Shown: piece by piece, positions 10,519 to 20,043 of the stretch
Position numbering within the stretch: position 1 is the first letter of the stretch
How the letters are laid out: every line of letters starts with the position of its first letter
From: Comamonas sp. BIGb0124
Lineage (GTDB): Bacteria; Pseudomonadota; Gammaproteobacteria; Burkholderiales; Burkholderiaceae_C
DNA length: 64,000 nucleotides
Direction of reading: 5' to 3'
Assembly (NCBI RefSeq): GCF_003752175.1
Contig: NZ_RJVF01000011.1
Coordinates: 1 to 64,000 of the forward strand
Made by a program: the position numbers and the translations under genes
Notes under the pieces: generated by a model
Database searches by the model: none
What the model was told of the DNA's origin: nothing
What the model saw: only the letters and a program-made list of their open reading frames with translations

Positions 10519-10696
10519 GGCGTGGTGTTCCTTGATCGCGTTGGGTGGCGCTTCGACCGCAAGAACGGCAGGGTCGAGGCCGGAAGAAAAGGCCTGCGCA
10601 TCGTGCAGGCCGGTCGCCGGTGTTTTACCCGATGATGGCGGCGCCCGCTCGCCGAATCGGCTTCTGTCCGACACTGCCCCAGGGGTATGCGCCGAT

Positions 10697-11755
10697 TCAG
10701 AACCCGCCGCTGAAACGCTCGCGCAGATGATCGACCAGGCATTGCACCGCGCGCGGCACCTGCGGGGCCCAGGGGCGCACCGCATAGAGCCGGCCGCCGA
10801 AAAACCCCTGGGCCTGCCAGTCGGGCAAGACCGGGACCAGTGCCGGCGGCTCGGCCCGGTCGCCGTGCGCGCCGGACGCGCTGAAGTCGGGCAGCAGAGC
10901 GATGCCCAGCCCGGCAAGCGCCGCATCGCGCAGGGCTTCGCTGTTGTTGGCCTTGAAGGGACCGCCGACCGCCACCGTGACCTGCTCGGGCGGTGCACGG
11001 CGGCGCCCCGTCTGCCGCGCCAGCGTCCAGCTCTGCCCGGCGGCACCGCGCAGGTACATCAGGCAGTCGTGGGCGGCGAGGTCTTGCGGCGTCTGCGGCA
11101 CGCCCCGGCGCGCCAGGTAGGCGGGGCTGGCGACCAGCACCGAACGGCTCTCGCACAAGGTCCAGGCGACATGGGACTCGGGCGGTGCGTGGATGTGGCG
11201 GATGGCGAGGTCGTAGCCTTCCTGGACCAGGTTGACGAGCTTGTCGTTGAGATCGAGCTCGATGCGGATCTCGGGATAACGGCCGAGGAACTCGCTCAGC
11301 ACCGGCACCACGTGCTGGCGTCCGAGGGCGACCGGGGCCGTCAGGCGCACCAGCCCGCGCGGCGTGCTGGCCAGATCGCGCACGGCGGCAAAACTCAGCT
11401 CGATGCGGGTGAACGCCGGTCCCGTCTCGTCGGCCAGTTGCTGGCCGGCCGCAGTCAAGGCGACGGAGCGGGTCGACCGCTGCACCAGCGGAATGCCGGC
11501 CGCCCGCTCGAGCTCGTTGATGCGCAGACTCACGGTGGCCTTCGAGACACCGAGCCGGCGCGCGGCCTGGGTGTAGCTGCGGGTCTGGCCGATGACGGTC
11601 AGCACATGCAGGTCGGCAAACAGCGGTTGCGGCGGAGCCTGCGGCACGGTGGCCGCACCGGAACGCACCGCCCGGGCCGAGGCCGGTGAGGCCGTGGGTT
11701 CGGCTGCGGGGGCCGATGCCGAGCCGACGCGGCTGCGCCGTGAAGACGATTCCAT
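10697..11755 (-). CDS. LysR-family regulator divergent from mmsA
   Basis: This 352-residue LysR-type regulator has its winged helix-turn-helix at about residues 45-105 ('SYTQAARRLGVSKATVSLRI') followed by a substrate-binding domain. A 43-residue Ala/Ser/Pro-rich N-terminal extension precedes the DNA-binding domain. No other in-frame ATG is available, so either the extension is real or translation starts at an internal GTG. The gene is divergent from mmsA (163-bp gap), and a near-perfect 22-bp inverted repeat lies between them. Control of mmsA is therefore likely, and control of the downstream dienelactone hydrolase gene possible. The inducer is unknown. Confidence 0.9.
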   Translation of the reverse strand: MESSSRRSRVGSASAPAAEPTASPASARAVRSGAATVPQAPPQPLFADLHVLTVIGQTRSYTQAARRLGVSKATVSLRINELERAAGIPLVQRSTRSVALTAAGQQLADETGPAFTRIELSFAAVRDLASTPRGLVRLTAPVALGRQHVVPVLSEFLGRYPEIRIELDLNDKLVNLVQEGYDLAIRHIHAPPESHVAWTLCESRSVLVASPAYLARRGVPQTPQDLAAHDCLMYLRGAAGQSWTLARQTGRRRAPPEQVTVAVGGPFKANNSEALRDAALAGLGIALLPDFSASGAHGDRAEPPALVPVLPDWQAQGFFGGRLYAVRPWAPQVPRAVQCLVDHLRERFSGGF

Positions 11756-11772
11756 AGGTGTTGACCCGATTG

Positions 11773-11794
11773 ATTGTTCGATTCATCAAACAAT
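11773..11794. promoter_or_regulatory. Probable LysR operator, 22-bp inverted repeat
   Basis: The half-sites 'attgttcgat' and 'atcaaacaat' are separated by 'tc' and match as inverted repeats except at one base. It lies 18 bp upstream of the LysR start and 124 bp upstream of mmsA, in a stretch much richer in AT than the surroundings. Placement and symmetry fit the binding site of the divergent LysR protein. Confidence 0.6.
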
Positions 11795-11918
11795 GTAATC
11801 GGCTTTTCTGCCTTCTCAAAATCCCGGGCGGCGCCTAGACTGCAAGCATGGCCGGTGCGGCGTTCGCTGCGATCCGGCCACTGCCCTTCCTCCCGCCCAC
11901 CGAATCGGAACGCCTTTC

Positions 11919-13430
11919 ATGACCCCCTCCATCGCCCATTGGATTTCCGGCGCACCGGCCGACGCCACCAGCGGCCAGCAGTTGCCCGTCTACAACCCGG
12001 CTACCGGTGCCGTGACAGGCCAGGTCCAATTGGCCAGCCATGCCGACGTGGATGCGGCCGTGGCCTCGGCCAAGGCCGCCTTTCCGGCCTGGAGCAACCT
12101 GCCGCCGCTGCGCCGCTCGCGCATTCTGTTCAAGTTCCTGGAGCTGCTCAACACGCACCGCGACGAGCTCGCCCGCCTGATCACCGCCGAGCACGGCAAG
12201 GTCTTCACCGACGCCCAGGGCGAAGTGACACGCGGCATCGAGATCGTCGAGTTCGCCTGCGGCGCGCCGCAGTTGCTGAAGTCCGATTTCACCGACCAGG
12301 TCAGCACCAACATCGACAACTGGACGCTGCGCCAGGCGCTGGGCGTGGTCGCCGGCATCACGCCTTTCAATTTTCCGGTAATGGTGCCGATGTGGATGTT
12401 CCCCATGGCCCTGGCCACGGGCAACACCTTTGTGCTCAAGCCCAGCCCCATCGATCCGAGCGCCAGCCTGTTCATGGCCCGCCTGCTCAAGCAGGCCGGT
12501 CTGCCGGACGGCGTCTTCAACGTGGTTCAGGGCGACAAGGATGCGGTCAACGCGCTGCTCGAGCACCCCGACGTGCAGGCCGTCTCGTTCGTCGGCTCCA
12601 CGCCCATCGCCAACCACATCTACGAAACGGGCGCACGTCACGGCAAGCGCGTGCAGGCTCTGGGCGGCGCCAAGAACCATCTGGTGGTGATGCCCGACGC
12701 GGACATGGACCAGGTGGTCGATGCCCTGATCGGTGCGGCCTACGGTTCGGCCGGCGAGCGCTGCATGGCCATCAGCGTGGCGGTTTTCGTGGGCGACGAG
12801 ACGGCGGACAAGGTGCTGCCCAAACTCATCGAACGCACCCGGGCGCTGAAGGTGCTCGACGGCAACAACCTGGACGCCGAGATGGGCCCGATCGTGACGC
12901 AGGCCGCGCACGACCGCATCACCGGCTACATCGCGCAAGGCGTGAAGGAAGGCGCACAACTGCTGATCGACGGCCGCGGATTCAAGGGCGAGATGGCCGG
13001 CGAAGGCTGCGCGGAAGGCTTCTGGCTGGGCGGCACGCTGTTCGACCACGTGACCACCGACATGCGCATCTACAAGGAAGAGATCTTCGGCCCGGTGCTG
13101 GCCTGCGTGCGCGTGAAGGATTTCGCCGAAGCGGTGCAGATCATCAACGACCACGAGTTCGGCAACGGCGTGAGCTGCTACACCCGGGACGGCCACGTGG
13201 CACGCGAGTTCGGCCGCCGCATCCAGGTCGGCATGGTGGGCATCAACGTGCCCATCCCCGTGCCGATGGCCTGGCATGGCTTCGGCGGCTGGAAGAAGAG
13301 CCTGTTCGGCGACATGCACGCCTACGGCGAAGAAGGCGTGCGTTTCTACACCCGCCAGAAGAGCATCATGCAGCGCTGGCCGCAGGCCACGGCCAAGGGT
13401 GCCGAGTTCGCCATGCCGACCAGCCAGTAA
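11919..13430 (+). CDS. mmsA: Methylmalonate/malonate-semialdehyde dehydrogenase (CoA-acylating)
   Basis: MmsA oxidises methylmalonate semialdehyde or malonate semialdehyde to propionyl-CoA or acetyl-CoA with NAD and CoA, in valine, beta-alanine and inositol breakdown. It has 503 residues, with catalytic Cys282 in '[11 protein letters not shown]', the '[10 protein letters not shown]' segment (148-157), and 'GGAKNH' (249-254) in place of the glutamate motif of ordinary aldehyde dehydrogenases, which is diagnostic for this subfamily. The ATG has 'ggaa' 8 bases upstream. It is divergent from a LysR gene and followed by a strong terminator. Its usual partner, beta-alanine:pyruvate aminotransferase, is 45 kb away. 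Confidence 0.95.
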   Translation: MTPSIAHWISGAPADATSGQQLPVYNPATGAVTGQVQLASHADVDAAVASAKAAFPAWSNLPPLRRSRILFKFLELLNTHRDELARLITAEHGKVFTDAQGEVTRGIEIVEFACGAPQLLKSDFTDQVSTNIDNWTLRQALGVVAGITPFNFPVMVPMWMFPMALATGNTFVLKPSPIDPSASLFMARLLKQAGLPDGVFNVVQGDKDAVNALLEHPDVQAVSFVGSTPIANHIYETGARHGKRVQALGGAKNHLVVMPDADMDQVVDALIGAAYGSAGERCMAISVAVFVGDETADKVLPKLIERTRALKVLDGNNLDAEMGPIVTQAAHDRITGYIAQGVKEGAQLLIDGRGFKGEMAGEGCAEGFWLGGTLFDHVTTDMRIYKEEIFGPVLACVRVKDFAEAVQIINDHEFGNGVSCYTRDGHVAREFGRRIQVGMVGINVPIPVPMAWHGFGGWKKSLFGDMHAYGEEGVRFYTRQKSIMQRWPQATAKGAEFAMPTSQ

Positions 13431-13464
13431 GCCCGGCGTCAGCTGGCGATCTGGTGTCAGAATG

Positions 13465-13489
13465 AAAGCAGCCTCCGGGCTGCTTTTTT
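13465..13489 (+). terminator. Intrinsic terminator after mmsA
   Basis: A 7-bp stem ('agcagcc'/'ggctgct') with a TCCG loop is followed by six T residues. It lies 34 bp past the mmsA stop and separates mmsA from the following GMC oxidoreductase gene. Confidence 0.93.
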
Positions 13490-13558
13490 CATGGCGGCCG
13501 GCAGGTTCCGCACGGCCCACCCGGGGCCGCGGACAAGAACACCAGGAGACAACCCGAC

Positions 13559-15319
13559 ATGCGTGCGACACCAGAAGCATCGGGCGACGAGCGCAACCGT
13601 TTCGACTACATCGTGGTCGGAGCCGGTTCGGCCGGCGCATTGATGGCCAACCGGCTCAGTGCCGATCCGACCAAACGGGTGCTGCTGATCGAGGCCGGCC
13701 GCAAGGACGACTACCACTGGATCCACATCCCGGTGGGCTATCTCTACTGCATCGGCAATGCCCGAACGGACTGGCAGTTCAGCACCGAACCCGAGCCCGG
13801 TCTGAACGGCCGCTCGCTGCGGTATCCGCGCGGCAAGGTGCTGGGCGGCAGTTCGAGCATCAACGGCATGATCTACATGCGTGGCCAGGCGCGCGACTAC
13901 GACCAGTGGGCCGCACTGACCGGCGACGACGCGTGGCGCTGGGAGCAGGTGCTGCCCGCCTTCATGGCCCACGAGGACCACTACCGCCTCGACCCGGCGA
14001 AGCACCCCGCTCCACGCAGCGCAGACCAGCAGGAATGGGCCCGCTTCCACGGCAGCGCGACCACGCACCAGGGCCCCAACGGACGGCGCGGCCAGCGCAC
14101 CACGGGCGGCGAATGGCGGGTGGAGAAACAACGCCTGCGCTGGGATGTGCTGGATGCCTTTGCGCAGGCCGCTCAGCAGGCCGGCATCCCGGCCACCGAG
14201 GATTTCAACCGGGGCGACAACGACGGCGTGGCGTATTTCGAGGTCAACCAGCGCAAGGGATGGCGCTGGAACACCGCCAAGGCCTTCCTGCGCCCGGCCT
14301 GCTACGGCCGCCCGAATTTCGAGCTGTGGACCGGGGCGCAGGTCTCGCGCCTGCTGCTGCAGCACGAAGCCGACGGCCAGCAGCGCTGCACCGGCGTCGA
14401 GGTCTGGAACGGAGAGCGGATGATCACGGCCCAGGCGGATGCCGAAGTGGTGCTGTGCGCCGGCAGCATCGGCTCGCCGCAGATCCTGCAGCTCTCGGGC
14501 ATCGGGCCGGGCGAACTGCTGCAGTCCCAGGGCATTGCGGTGCAGGCCGATCTGCCCGGAGTGGGCGCCAACCTGCAGGACCACCTCCAGATCCGCTCGG
14601 TCTACCAGGTCAGCGGCGTCAAGACGCTCAACACCCTGGCCAGCAGTTGGTGGGGCAAGGGGCTGATCGGGCTCGAGTACGCGCTGCGGCGCACCGGACC
14701 GATGAGCATGGCCCCGTCGCAGTTGGGCGCGTTCACGCGTTCGTCGCCCGACCGGCCGCACGCCAACCTCGAGTTCCATGTGCAGCCGCTGAGCCTGGAC
14801 GCGTTCGGCGACCCGCTGCACACCGTGCCGGCGTTCACTGCCAGCGTGTGCAATCTCAACCCGACCAGCCGCGGCACCGTGCACATCAAGAGCCCGCGTT
14901 TCGAGGATGCGCCGGCCATCGCCCCGCGTTACCTCAGCACCGAGGAGGATCGCCAGGTGGCGGCAGAGAGCCTGCGCGTGACGCGCCGCATCGTCGGCCA
15001 GCCCGCCCTCGCCGCCTATCGGCCGCGCGAATGGAAACCCGGAGAGGCCTACCAGAGCGACGAGGACCTGGCCCGGCTGGCGGGCGACATCGCCACGACC
15101 ATCTTCCATCCGGTCGGCACCTGCCGCATGGGCCGCGCCGGCGAGGCCGGGGCGGTGGTGGATTCACGGCTGCGGGTCCTCGACGGACGCGGAGGCCGCA
15201 TCCACGGCCTGCGCGTGGCCGACGCCAGCGTCATGCCCACCATCACCAGCGGCAACACCAACAGCCCCACGCTGATGATTGCCGAGAAGGCTGCGGGCTG
15301 GATCATCCGCGGCGATTGA
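13559..15319 (+). CDS. GMC-family FAD oxidoreductase (choline/alcohol dehydrogenase-like)
   Basis: This is a soluble or membrane-associated flavoprotein of the glucose-methanol-choline family, 586 residues. The FAD-binding Rossmann motif 'GAGSAG' is at 21-26. The GMC signature 'GKVLGGSSSINGMIYMRG' lies near residue 97. The catalytic pair is His517 in 'HPVGTCRMG' and Asn566 in 'SGNTNSP'. Such enzymes oxidise alcohols, choline or polyethylene glycol, and the substrate cannot be fixed here. Three family insertions around residues 140-180 ('HPAPRSADQQEWARFHG') are longer than in BetA. A ribosome-binding site 'ggag' lies 10 bases before the ATG. It is convergent with dctM (21-bp gap). Confidence 0.92.
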   Translation: MRATPEASGDERNRFDYIVVGAGSAGALMANRLSADPTKRVLLIEAGRKDDYHWIHIPVGYLYCIGNARTDWQFSTEPEPGLNGRSLRYPRGKVLGGSSSINGMIYMRGQARDYDQWAALTGDDAWRWEQVLPAFMAHEDHYRLDPAKHPAPRSADQQEWARFHGSATTHQGPNGRRGQRTTGGEWRVEKQRLRWDVLDAFAQAAQQAGIPATEDFNRGDNDGVAYFEVNQRKGWRWNTAKAFLRPACYGRPNFELWTGAQVSRLLLQHEADGQQRCTGVEVWNGERMITAQADAEVVLCAGSIGSPQILQLSGIGPGELLQSQGIAVQADLPGVGANLQDHLQIRSVYQVSGVKTLNTLASSWWGKGLIGLEYALRRTGPMSMAPSQLGAFTRSSPDRPHANLEFHVQPLSLDAFGDPLHTVPAFTASVCNLNPTSRGTVHIKSPRFEDAPAIAPRYLSTEEDRQVAAESLRVTRRIVGQPALAAYRPREWKPGEAYQSDEDLARLAGDIATTIFHPVGTCRMGRAGEAGAVVDSRLRVLDGRGGRIHGLRVADASVMPTITSGNTNSPTLMIAEKAAGWIIRGD

Positions 15320-15340
15320 AGCCCACGCGGCGGCCCGTCG

Positions 15341-16624
15341 TCAACCGAAGGCGTTGGGCAGCCACAGGGCCAGCGAGGGGAAGGCGACCAGCAGCGCGAC
15401 CATCACGAACATGGCGGCCACGAACGGCAGCGAGCCGATGATGACGGCGTTCATGGAGCCGCTCTTGCGCACGCTGTGCACAACGAACAGGTTGAGTCCC
15501 ACGGGCGGCGTGATCAGTGCGGCCTCGACCAGGACGATGATCAGGATGCCCAGCCAGACCGGGTCGTAGCCCAGGGCGATCATGATCGGCGCGATGATCG
15601 GGATGGTGGTGATCATCATCGACAGCGTTTCCATGAAGCACCCGAGGATGAGATAGAACACCACCACGATGAGCAGCATCCAGCCGCCGGGCAGGTCGAG
15701 GTTGCGGATGGCGTCGGTCAGGGACTGGGTCAGGCCGGTGGCCGACATCACGAAGTTCAGGAAACTCGCGCCCAGGATGATCAGCATGATCATCGCGGTG
15801 GCCTTCATGGTGTTCTCGAGCACCTCGCGCAGCATGGCGGCATTGAGCCGGCCGGCCGAGGCTGCCAGCACCAGGGCCCCCACCACCCCCAGCGCCGCGG
15901 CTTCGGTCGGCGTGGCCAGACCGGCGTAGATGGAGCCCACCACCAGCAGGAAGATGCCCATGGGCGGCAACAGGTGGACCAGGCTGGCCCAGCGCTGCGA
16001 CCAGCTGCCCTTGAGCGACCGGCCGCCCCAGGCCGGCCGGATCAGGCAGGCCACCAGAATGGTGACCATGAACAGCCCGGCCATGACCAGCCCCGGAATG
16101 ATGCCCGCGAGATAGAGCTTGGGAACCGAGGAGTTGGTCAGCACGCCGTAGATGACGAGGTTGATCGAGGGCGGGATCAGGATGCCCAGCGTGCCGCCGG
16201 CGGCAATGCTGCCCAGGAACAGCGATTCGTTGTAGCCGTGCCGTCGGATCTGCGGGATGGCGACCGTGCCCACCGTGGCGGCTGTCGCCACGCTCGAACC
16301 CGAGGTGGCGGAGAACAGGGTCGAGGCGCCGATGTTCGCGTGCATGAGTCCGCCCGGCAGCCACGACAGCCACAGGCTCATGGCGCTGTACATGCGTTCG
16401 GCAAAACCGGAGCGCAGCAGCACTTCGCCCAGCATGATGAACAGCGGGATCGCCACCAGCAGGAACTCGTTGTTGGCGCTCCATGCGATCTCGCCCATGG
16501 CGTTCGACAGCGGCAGCATGGAATACAGCGGATCGAGCACCAGGCCGAGCAAGCCCAGCGCGGCACCCACGGGAATGCTGATGCCGATGAGCGCCAGCAG
16601 GAGGATCATGGCGTTGGCGATCAT
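15341..16624 (-). CDS. dctM: TRAP transporter large permease subunit (DctM)
   Basis: DctM is the 12-helix inner-membrane subunit of a tripartite ATP-independent periplasmic transporter, which imports organic acids or amino-acid-like carboxylates using sodium. It has 427 residues with typical motifs such as 'GEVLLRSGFAERMY', 'SGSSVATAATVG' and 'GILIPPSI'. Its ATG overlaps the stop of the DctQ gene (ATGA), so it is translationally coupled and last in a seven-gene operon. It lies close to its receptor and to amino-acid enzymes, so the imported compound is probably their substrate. Confidence 0.95.
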   Translation of the reverse strand: MIANAMILLLALIGISIPVGAALGLLGLVLDPLYSMLPLSNAMGEIAWSANNEFLLVAIPLFIMLGEVLLRSGFAERMYSAMSLWLSWLPGGLMHANIGASTLFSATSGSSVATAATVGTVAIPQIRRHGYNESLFLGSIAAGGTLGILIPPSINLVIYGVLTNSSVPKLYLAGIIPGLVMAGLFMVTILVACLIRPAWGGRSLKGSWSQRWASLVHLLPPMGIFLLVVGSIYAGLATPTEAAALGVVGALVLAASAGRLNAAMLREVLENTMKATAMIMLIILGASFLNFVMSATGLTQSLTDAIRNLDLPGGWMLLIVVVFYLILGCFMETLSMMITTIPIIAPIMIALGYDPVWLGILIIVLVEAALITPPVGLNLFVVHSVRKSGSMNAVIIGSLPFVAAMFVMVALLVAFPSLALWLPNAFG

Positions 16625-17271
16625 GCGCGTGCTCCTTGCGATACCAGGGGGTGGGACTGTTCAGAGGCGACCAGGCGTTCGCCGGCCGCGGCTTCTTCTT
16701 CGGCTTCCTCGATGCTCGAGCGCACGCCGCACAGGGCCTGGACCGCCGCATAGTCTCCGCTGACCAGCGCGAAGGCCGCACGCAGCAGCATGAGTGTCAG
16801 CACCACGCACATCCACAGCAAGCCGAGGAACCACAGCCCTTGCGGAATCCACAGCGGCGTCGCCAGCGTGGAGTTGGCCGTCGACGATTGGGCCCACGAC
16901 ATGGCCACCACGTCGAATCCGTACCACGTGAGACAGACCATGAACACGCCGAGCCCCACGAGCGCCAGCCAGTCGACCGATGCGGCCACGCGCACCGGCA
17001 GGTACTGGTAGACCACATCGACCCGCACGTTGGCACGCGACAGGGTGGCGAAGGCCAGTGCCCACGAGGTGCTGATGGCGAAGGCATAACTCGACAGCTC
17101 GTCGGCGCCGCCCGATGTGAAGCCGAAGAACTTGCGCGCCAGCACGTCGAAGGTGATGAGCAGCACGCTGGCCAGCGTGAGCGCGCCGCCGGCCCAGACG
17201 GCGACATGCGACAGCCGGTTGGCCAGGCCGAGCAGCCGGGCCAGCATCGAGGAAGAGGGTGCAGAAGTCAT
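16621..17271 (-). CDS. dctQ: TRAP transporter small permease subunit (DctQ)
   Basis: DctQ is the four-helix small membrane subunit that joins the receptor to DctM. At 216 residues it is longer than many DctQ proteins because of an acidic C-terminal tail ('SIEEAEEEAAAGE'). The conserved 'VLARKFFGFTSGGADELSSY' region follows the first helix. Start ATG 17271 is 23 bp after the DctP stop and the stop overlaps the DctM start by four bases. Confidence 0.92.
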   Translation of the reverse strand: MTSAPSSSMLARLLGLANRLSHVAVWAGGALTLASVLLITFDVLARKFFGFTSGGADELSSYAFAISTSWALAFATLSRANVRVDVVYQYLPVRVAASVDWLALVGLGVFMVCLTWYGFDVVAMSWAQSSTANSTLATPLWIPQGLWFLGLLWMCVVLTLMLLRAAFALVSGDYAAVQALCGVRSSIEEAEEEAAAGERLVASEQSHPLVSQGARA

Positions 17272-17294
17272 GGTGGTATCCCGCGTGGCGAATG

Positions 17295-18353
17295 TCACTT
17301 GACGGCCTGCAGGCCCAGAACCTGGCCGACGGTTGCGTTCCAGCTCTTGACGCAATCGTTCGAGCAGCGGGCGGCCCACTTGGGCAGCACCGAATCGCCC
17401 AGCACCTTCTTGAGCAGGGCACGGTCGGCATCGCTGGGCATGACGAGCTTCATCTTGCCCTTGACGGGATAGGGGCAGGCTTCGGCACCGGTGTTGCAGT
17501 CGTAGCCTTCCTGGGTCTGCGCGATGGCGGCGTCCCAGATGTCGGCGACCAGCTTGTCGTGCTGCACCTGCAGGAAAGCCTGCACCTTGGGATCCAGCTT
17601 GTTCCAGGCCGCCAGATTGAAGGCGTGGATCTGCTGGTTCCAGTTGATCGGCAGGGCATACAGATGGGTCGAGACCTCGTACCACTTGGCGTTGTAGCCC
17701 GAGATTGCGCCGGTGATCGCGCAATCGACGACCTTGTTCTGCATCGCAGGCACGACCTCGCCGAAAGGCATGGTGACGCCGGCGCCACCCAGAGCCTCGA
17801 TGAATTCCGTCATGTTGCGGCTGCCCACGCGTACTTTTTTGCCCTTGATGTCCTGCAGGCCCGTGATGGGTGCATTGCAGAACAGAACCTGTGCGGAGTT
17901 GGTCGACAGGCCCATGACCTTGACGCGGCCGGTGCCGGCATAGAACTGGGAGATGACGGGCTCGAAGGCCTTGGTGATCGCGCGAGCGGTCGGGGCGTCG
18001 GGCGCCAGGCCGGTGAGATCGATGGCTTCGTTGATGGGGTTGTCGCCCGAGAAGTACGACATGGTGGCGGTGCCGTACTCGACCACGCCCTGCGAGACCA
18101 GTCGCATGAGTTCAGGTCCCTTGAGTCCCATTTCATTGAATCCCTTGACCTGGGCCGTGACGGCGCCCTGGGATTCCTTGGGAATGGTCTGACTCCAGAA
18201 GGGATATTCGAAGTCCTTGTAGGACGTGACATTGCTCAGGCTGCCGACGATCTTGAGTTCGGTCCGGGGCAAATCCTGGGCCTGCGCGGCGTTGGCACAC
18301 AGGAGGGTCGCCAGCGCGCTGCCGGCCAGAATGCGCATGAGGGTCTTGTTCAT
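17295..18353 (-). CDS. dctP: TRAP transporter substrate-binding protein (DctP)
   Basis: DctP is the periplasmic receptor that captures the substrate for DctQM. The 352-residue protein has a signal peptide (residues 1-25, cleaving near 'ANAAQAQ'). Family motifs include 'DIKGKKVRVGSRNMTEF' and 'MPFGEVVPAMQNKVVDCAI'. Four cysteines in the C-terminal quarter ('CNTGAEAC', 'CSNDC') could form disulfides. The ATG at 18353 has 'agga' 9 bases upstream; the longer frame adds 17 residues before the signal peptide and is rejected. Bordetella pertussis DctP6 and DctP7, members of this transporter class, are known to bind pyroglutamate. Together with the neighbouring D-glutamate cyclase domains this suggests a similar ligand here, as inference. 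Confidence 0.93.
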   Translation of the reverse strand: MNKTLMRILAGSALATLLCANAAQAQDLPRTELKIVGSLSNVTSYKDFEYPFWSQTIPKESQGAVTAQVKGFNEMGLKGPELMRLVSQGVVEYGTATMSYFSGDNPINEAIDLTGLAPDAPTARAITKAFEPVISQFYAGTGRVKVMGLSTNSAQVLFCNAPITGLQDIKGKKVRVGSRNMTEFIEALGGAGVTMPFGEVVPAMQNKVVDCAITGAISGYNAKWYEVSTHLYALPINWNQQIHAFNLAAWNKLDPKVQAFLQVQHDKLVADIWDAAIAQTQEGYDCNTGAEACPYPVKGKMKLVMPSDADRALLKKVLGDSVLPKWAARCSNDCVKSWNATVGQVLGLQAVK

Positions 18354-18410
18354 CACGAAAGTCCTGATTGAGTTGAGGCGGTCATAAAAGGGGGGAAAAG
18401 GCAATGGCGG

Positions 18411-18917
18411 TCAGTCCTGCGGTTCGATCTCGAAAAGGGCCTCGACCTCGACCGCCATGTCGGAGGGCAACGACGAGGCCCCGGTGGCGATGCGGGCATG
18501 CAGCCCCCGTTCGCCAAACACGGCATGCAGCAGATCGGATGCACCGTCGAGCACCTTGGCGTGCTCGGTGAACCCGACCGGTGCATTGACCACGCCGGCC
18601 AGCCGCACCACACGCAGCACCCGGTCGAGCCGGCCGCCGCAGGCCGCATGGACCTGCGCCAGCAGGTTGAGCGCGCACAGGCGTGCAGCCAGCCGTGCCT
18701 GCTCCAGATCGAGAGCGATGCCCACCTGCCCGGCGTAGCGCAAGCGGCCGTCGAGCCGGGGGCCCTGCCCGGCCACCGCGAGGTAAGGACCGGACAGCAC
18801 ATAGGGCACGTAGCTGCCGCGCGGCACGCTGGGCGCTGGAAGTTCGAGGCCGAGCGCGGCCAGGCGCGCCAGCGCGGCATCGCCGCCTCCGCTGGCCGGT
18901 GTCGTCGCGCTGTTCAT
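18411..18917 (-). CDS. RidA (YjgF/YER057c/UK114) family protein
   Basis: RidA proteins hydrolyse reactive enamine/imine intermediates such as 2-aminoacrylate released by PLP-dependent dehydratases. The 168-residue protein has the longer N-terminus of the 'YVPYVLSGPYLAVAGQGP' subgroup. The arginine aligning with the catalytic Arg105 of E. coli RidA is present ('HARIATGASSLPSD', Arg142). Its ATG overlaps the stop of the DUF4392 gene by ATGA. Co-transcription with a PLP dehydratase two genes upstream fits a detoxification or finishing role in the same pathway. Canonical deaminase activity is not proven for this longer subgroup. Confidence 0.88.
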   Translation of the reverse strand: MNSATTPASGGGDAALARLAALGLELPAPSVPRGSYVPYVLSGPYLAVAGQGPRLDGRLRYAGQVGIALDLEQARLAARLCALNLLAQVHAACGGRLDRVLRVVRLAGVVNAPVGFTEHAKVLDGASDLLHAVFGERGLHARIATGASSLPSDMAVEVEALFEIEPQD

Positions 18918-19984
18918 TTCAGTTGCCTCCAATCGCCGCGGTCGCCTTTCCAGTTCACGGCGTGCCCCATCGCACGCATGACACTGCCTCGCAAGGTTCG
19001 CACCATGCCTTCCCACTCGCGCGCATCGATGCCGTCGACCGCCGGTTCGGGCGCCATGAACATGCCGTCCACTCCGCCATGCGCCACGCACAGCGTGGTG
19101 CTGCGGGTCTCGAGTTCCGGGTCGTGAAACACCGTCGGGTTGTCGAGCAAGGCGGAGAGCGCGGCCACGATGCCGGTCGCCCCCCAGTTGGAGACATTGC
19201 TCACCACCAGCCAGTCGACGGCCGTGGCGGCCCCCACGCCGCCGCGGCCGGGAATGCCGCAATCCACGGCCTTGGGAGAGAAGCGCGGCAGGTCTTCGGC
19301 GATCACGCCCATGCCGAGTTCGTTGCCGCCGTCGCCGATGCCGATCGTGGGCAGGCCCAGACCGCGGGCTTCGATGAACAGTTGATCGAGATCGGCCACC
19401 ATGCCGTCGAGCGGCCGGCCGCCCAGGCCGTGATACAGGCCGCGTGCGTTGCAGCCCGGCCGCTCGATGGCCAGCAGCAACGACGGCTGCGTGTGCTGCA
19501 GCAGGGACTGCGTGACGGCGCGGCAGCCGGTGGTGTCCTTGGGCACGGTCTGGATGTAGACCGGCCGCAGGAACTCGATCGGCTCGGCGCGGCCGGATGC
19601 CGGCAGGGCACGCGGCGCCAGGCCGGCGCCCCTGCAGGTCGCGTGCATCATGGCTTCCCAGTCTTCGTCGACGACGATGACCGAGATCACGCCCAGCCCC
19701 AGAAACAGGGCCCGGGCCAGCAATGCGGCTCCGACCGGGCCATCGGTTTCGGGCACGCCACCGCCTTCGGGGAAACCGGTGGCGATGAGCACGGGCGCGT
19801 CCGGCCGCTCGCGCGCGGCGTGCACCAGCCGCTCGGCAGCCCCCATGCAGCAGGGGCCGGGCTGCCGGGATTGCAGCGCGTCGTAGAGCTTGCCGATCAG
19901 ACCGACCCCGGTGTAGTCCAGGGTCATGAAATCGTCGATGGTGCGTGCCACGCGTGCGTAGCGTGGAGAGTCGGGAGTCAGCAT
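18914..19984 (-). CDS. DUF4392 protein (D-glutamate cyclase C-terminal domain)
   Basis: The protein is 356 residues and stand-alone. It matches the DUF4392 domain, the C-terminal half of animal D-glutamate cyclase (DGLUCY), which interconverts D-glutamate and 5-oxo-D-proline. Recognisable conserved stretches are 'TGFPEGGGVPETDGPVGA' (69-86), 'IERPGCNARGLYHGLGG', 'TIGIGDGGNELGMG' and 'VSNVSNWGATGIVAAL'. No signal peptide or membrane segment is seen. It is third in the operon, 58 bp after the PLP enzyme gene and overlapping the RidA gene. Catalytic activity of this bacterial form is inferred from the family. Confidence 0.85.
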   Translation of the reverse strand: MLTPDSPRYARVARTIDDFMTLDYTGVGLIGKLYDALQSRQPGPCCMGAAERLVHAARERPDAPVLIATGFPEGGGVPETDGPVGAALLARALFLGLGVISVIVVDEDWEAMMHATCRGAGLAPRALPASGRAEPIEFLRPVYIQTVPKDTTGCRAVTQSLLQHTQPSLLLAIERPGCNARGLYHGLGGRPLDGMVADLDQLFIEARGLGLPTIGIGDGGNELGMGVIAEDLPRFSPKAVDCGIPGRGGVGAATAVDWLVVSNVSNWGATGIVAALSALLDNPTVFHDPELETRSTTLCVAHGGVDGMFMAPEPAVDGIDAREWEGMVRTLRGSVMRAMGHAVNWKGDRGDWRQLK

Positions 19985-20043
19985 GGTGTTCGCGGGTTAT
20001 CGGTTGAGCGGGTGAGACATCTCACGGTGGCCGGGGCGGGTCC

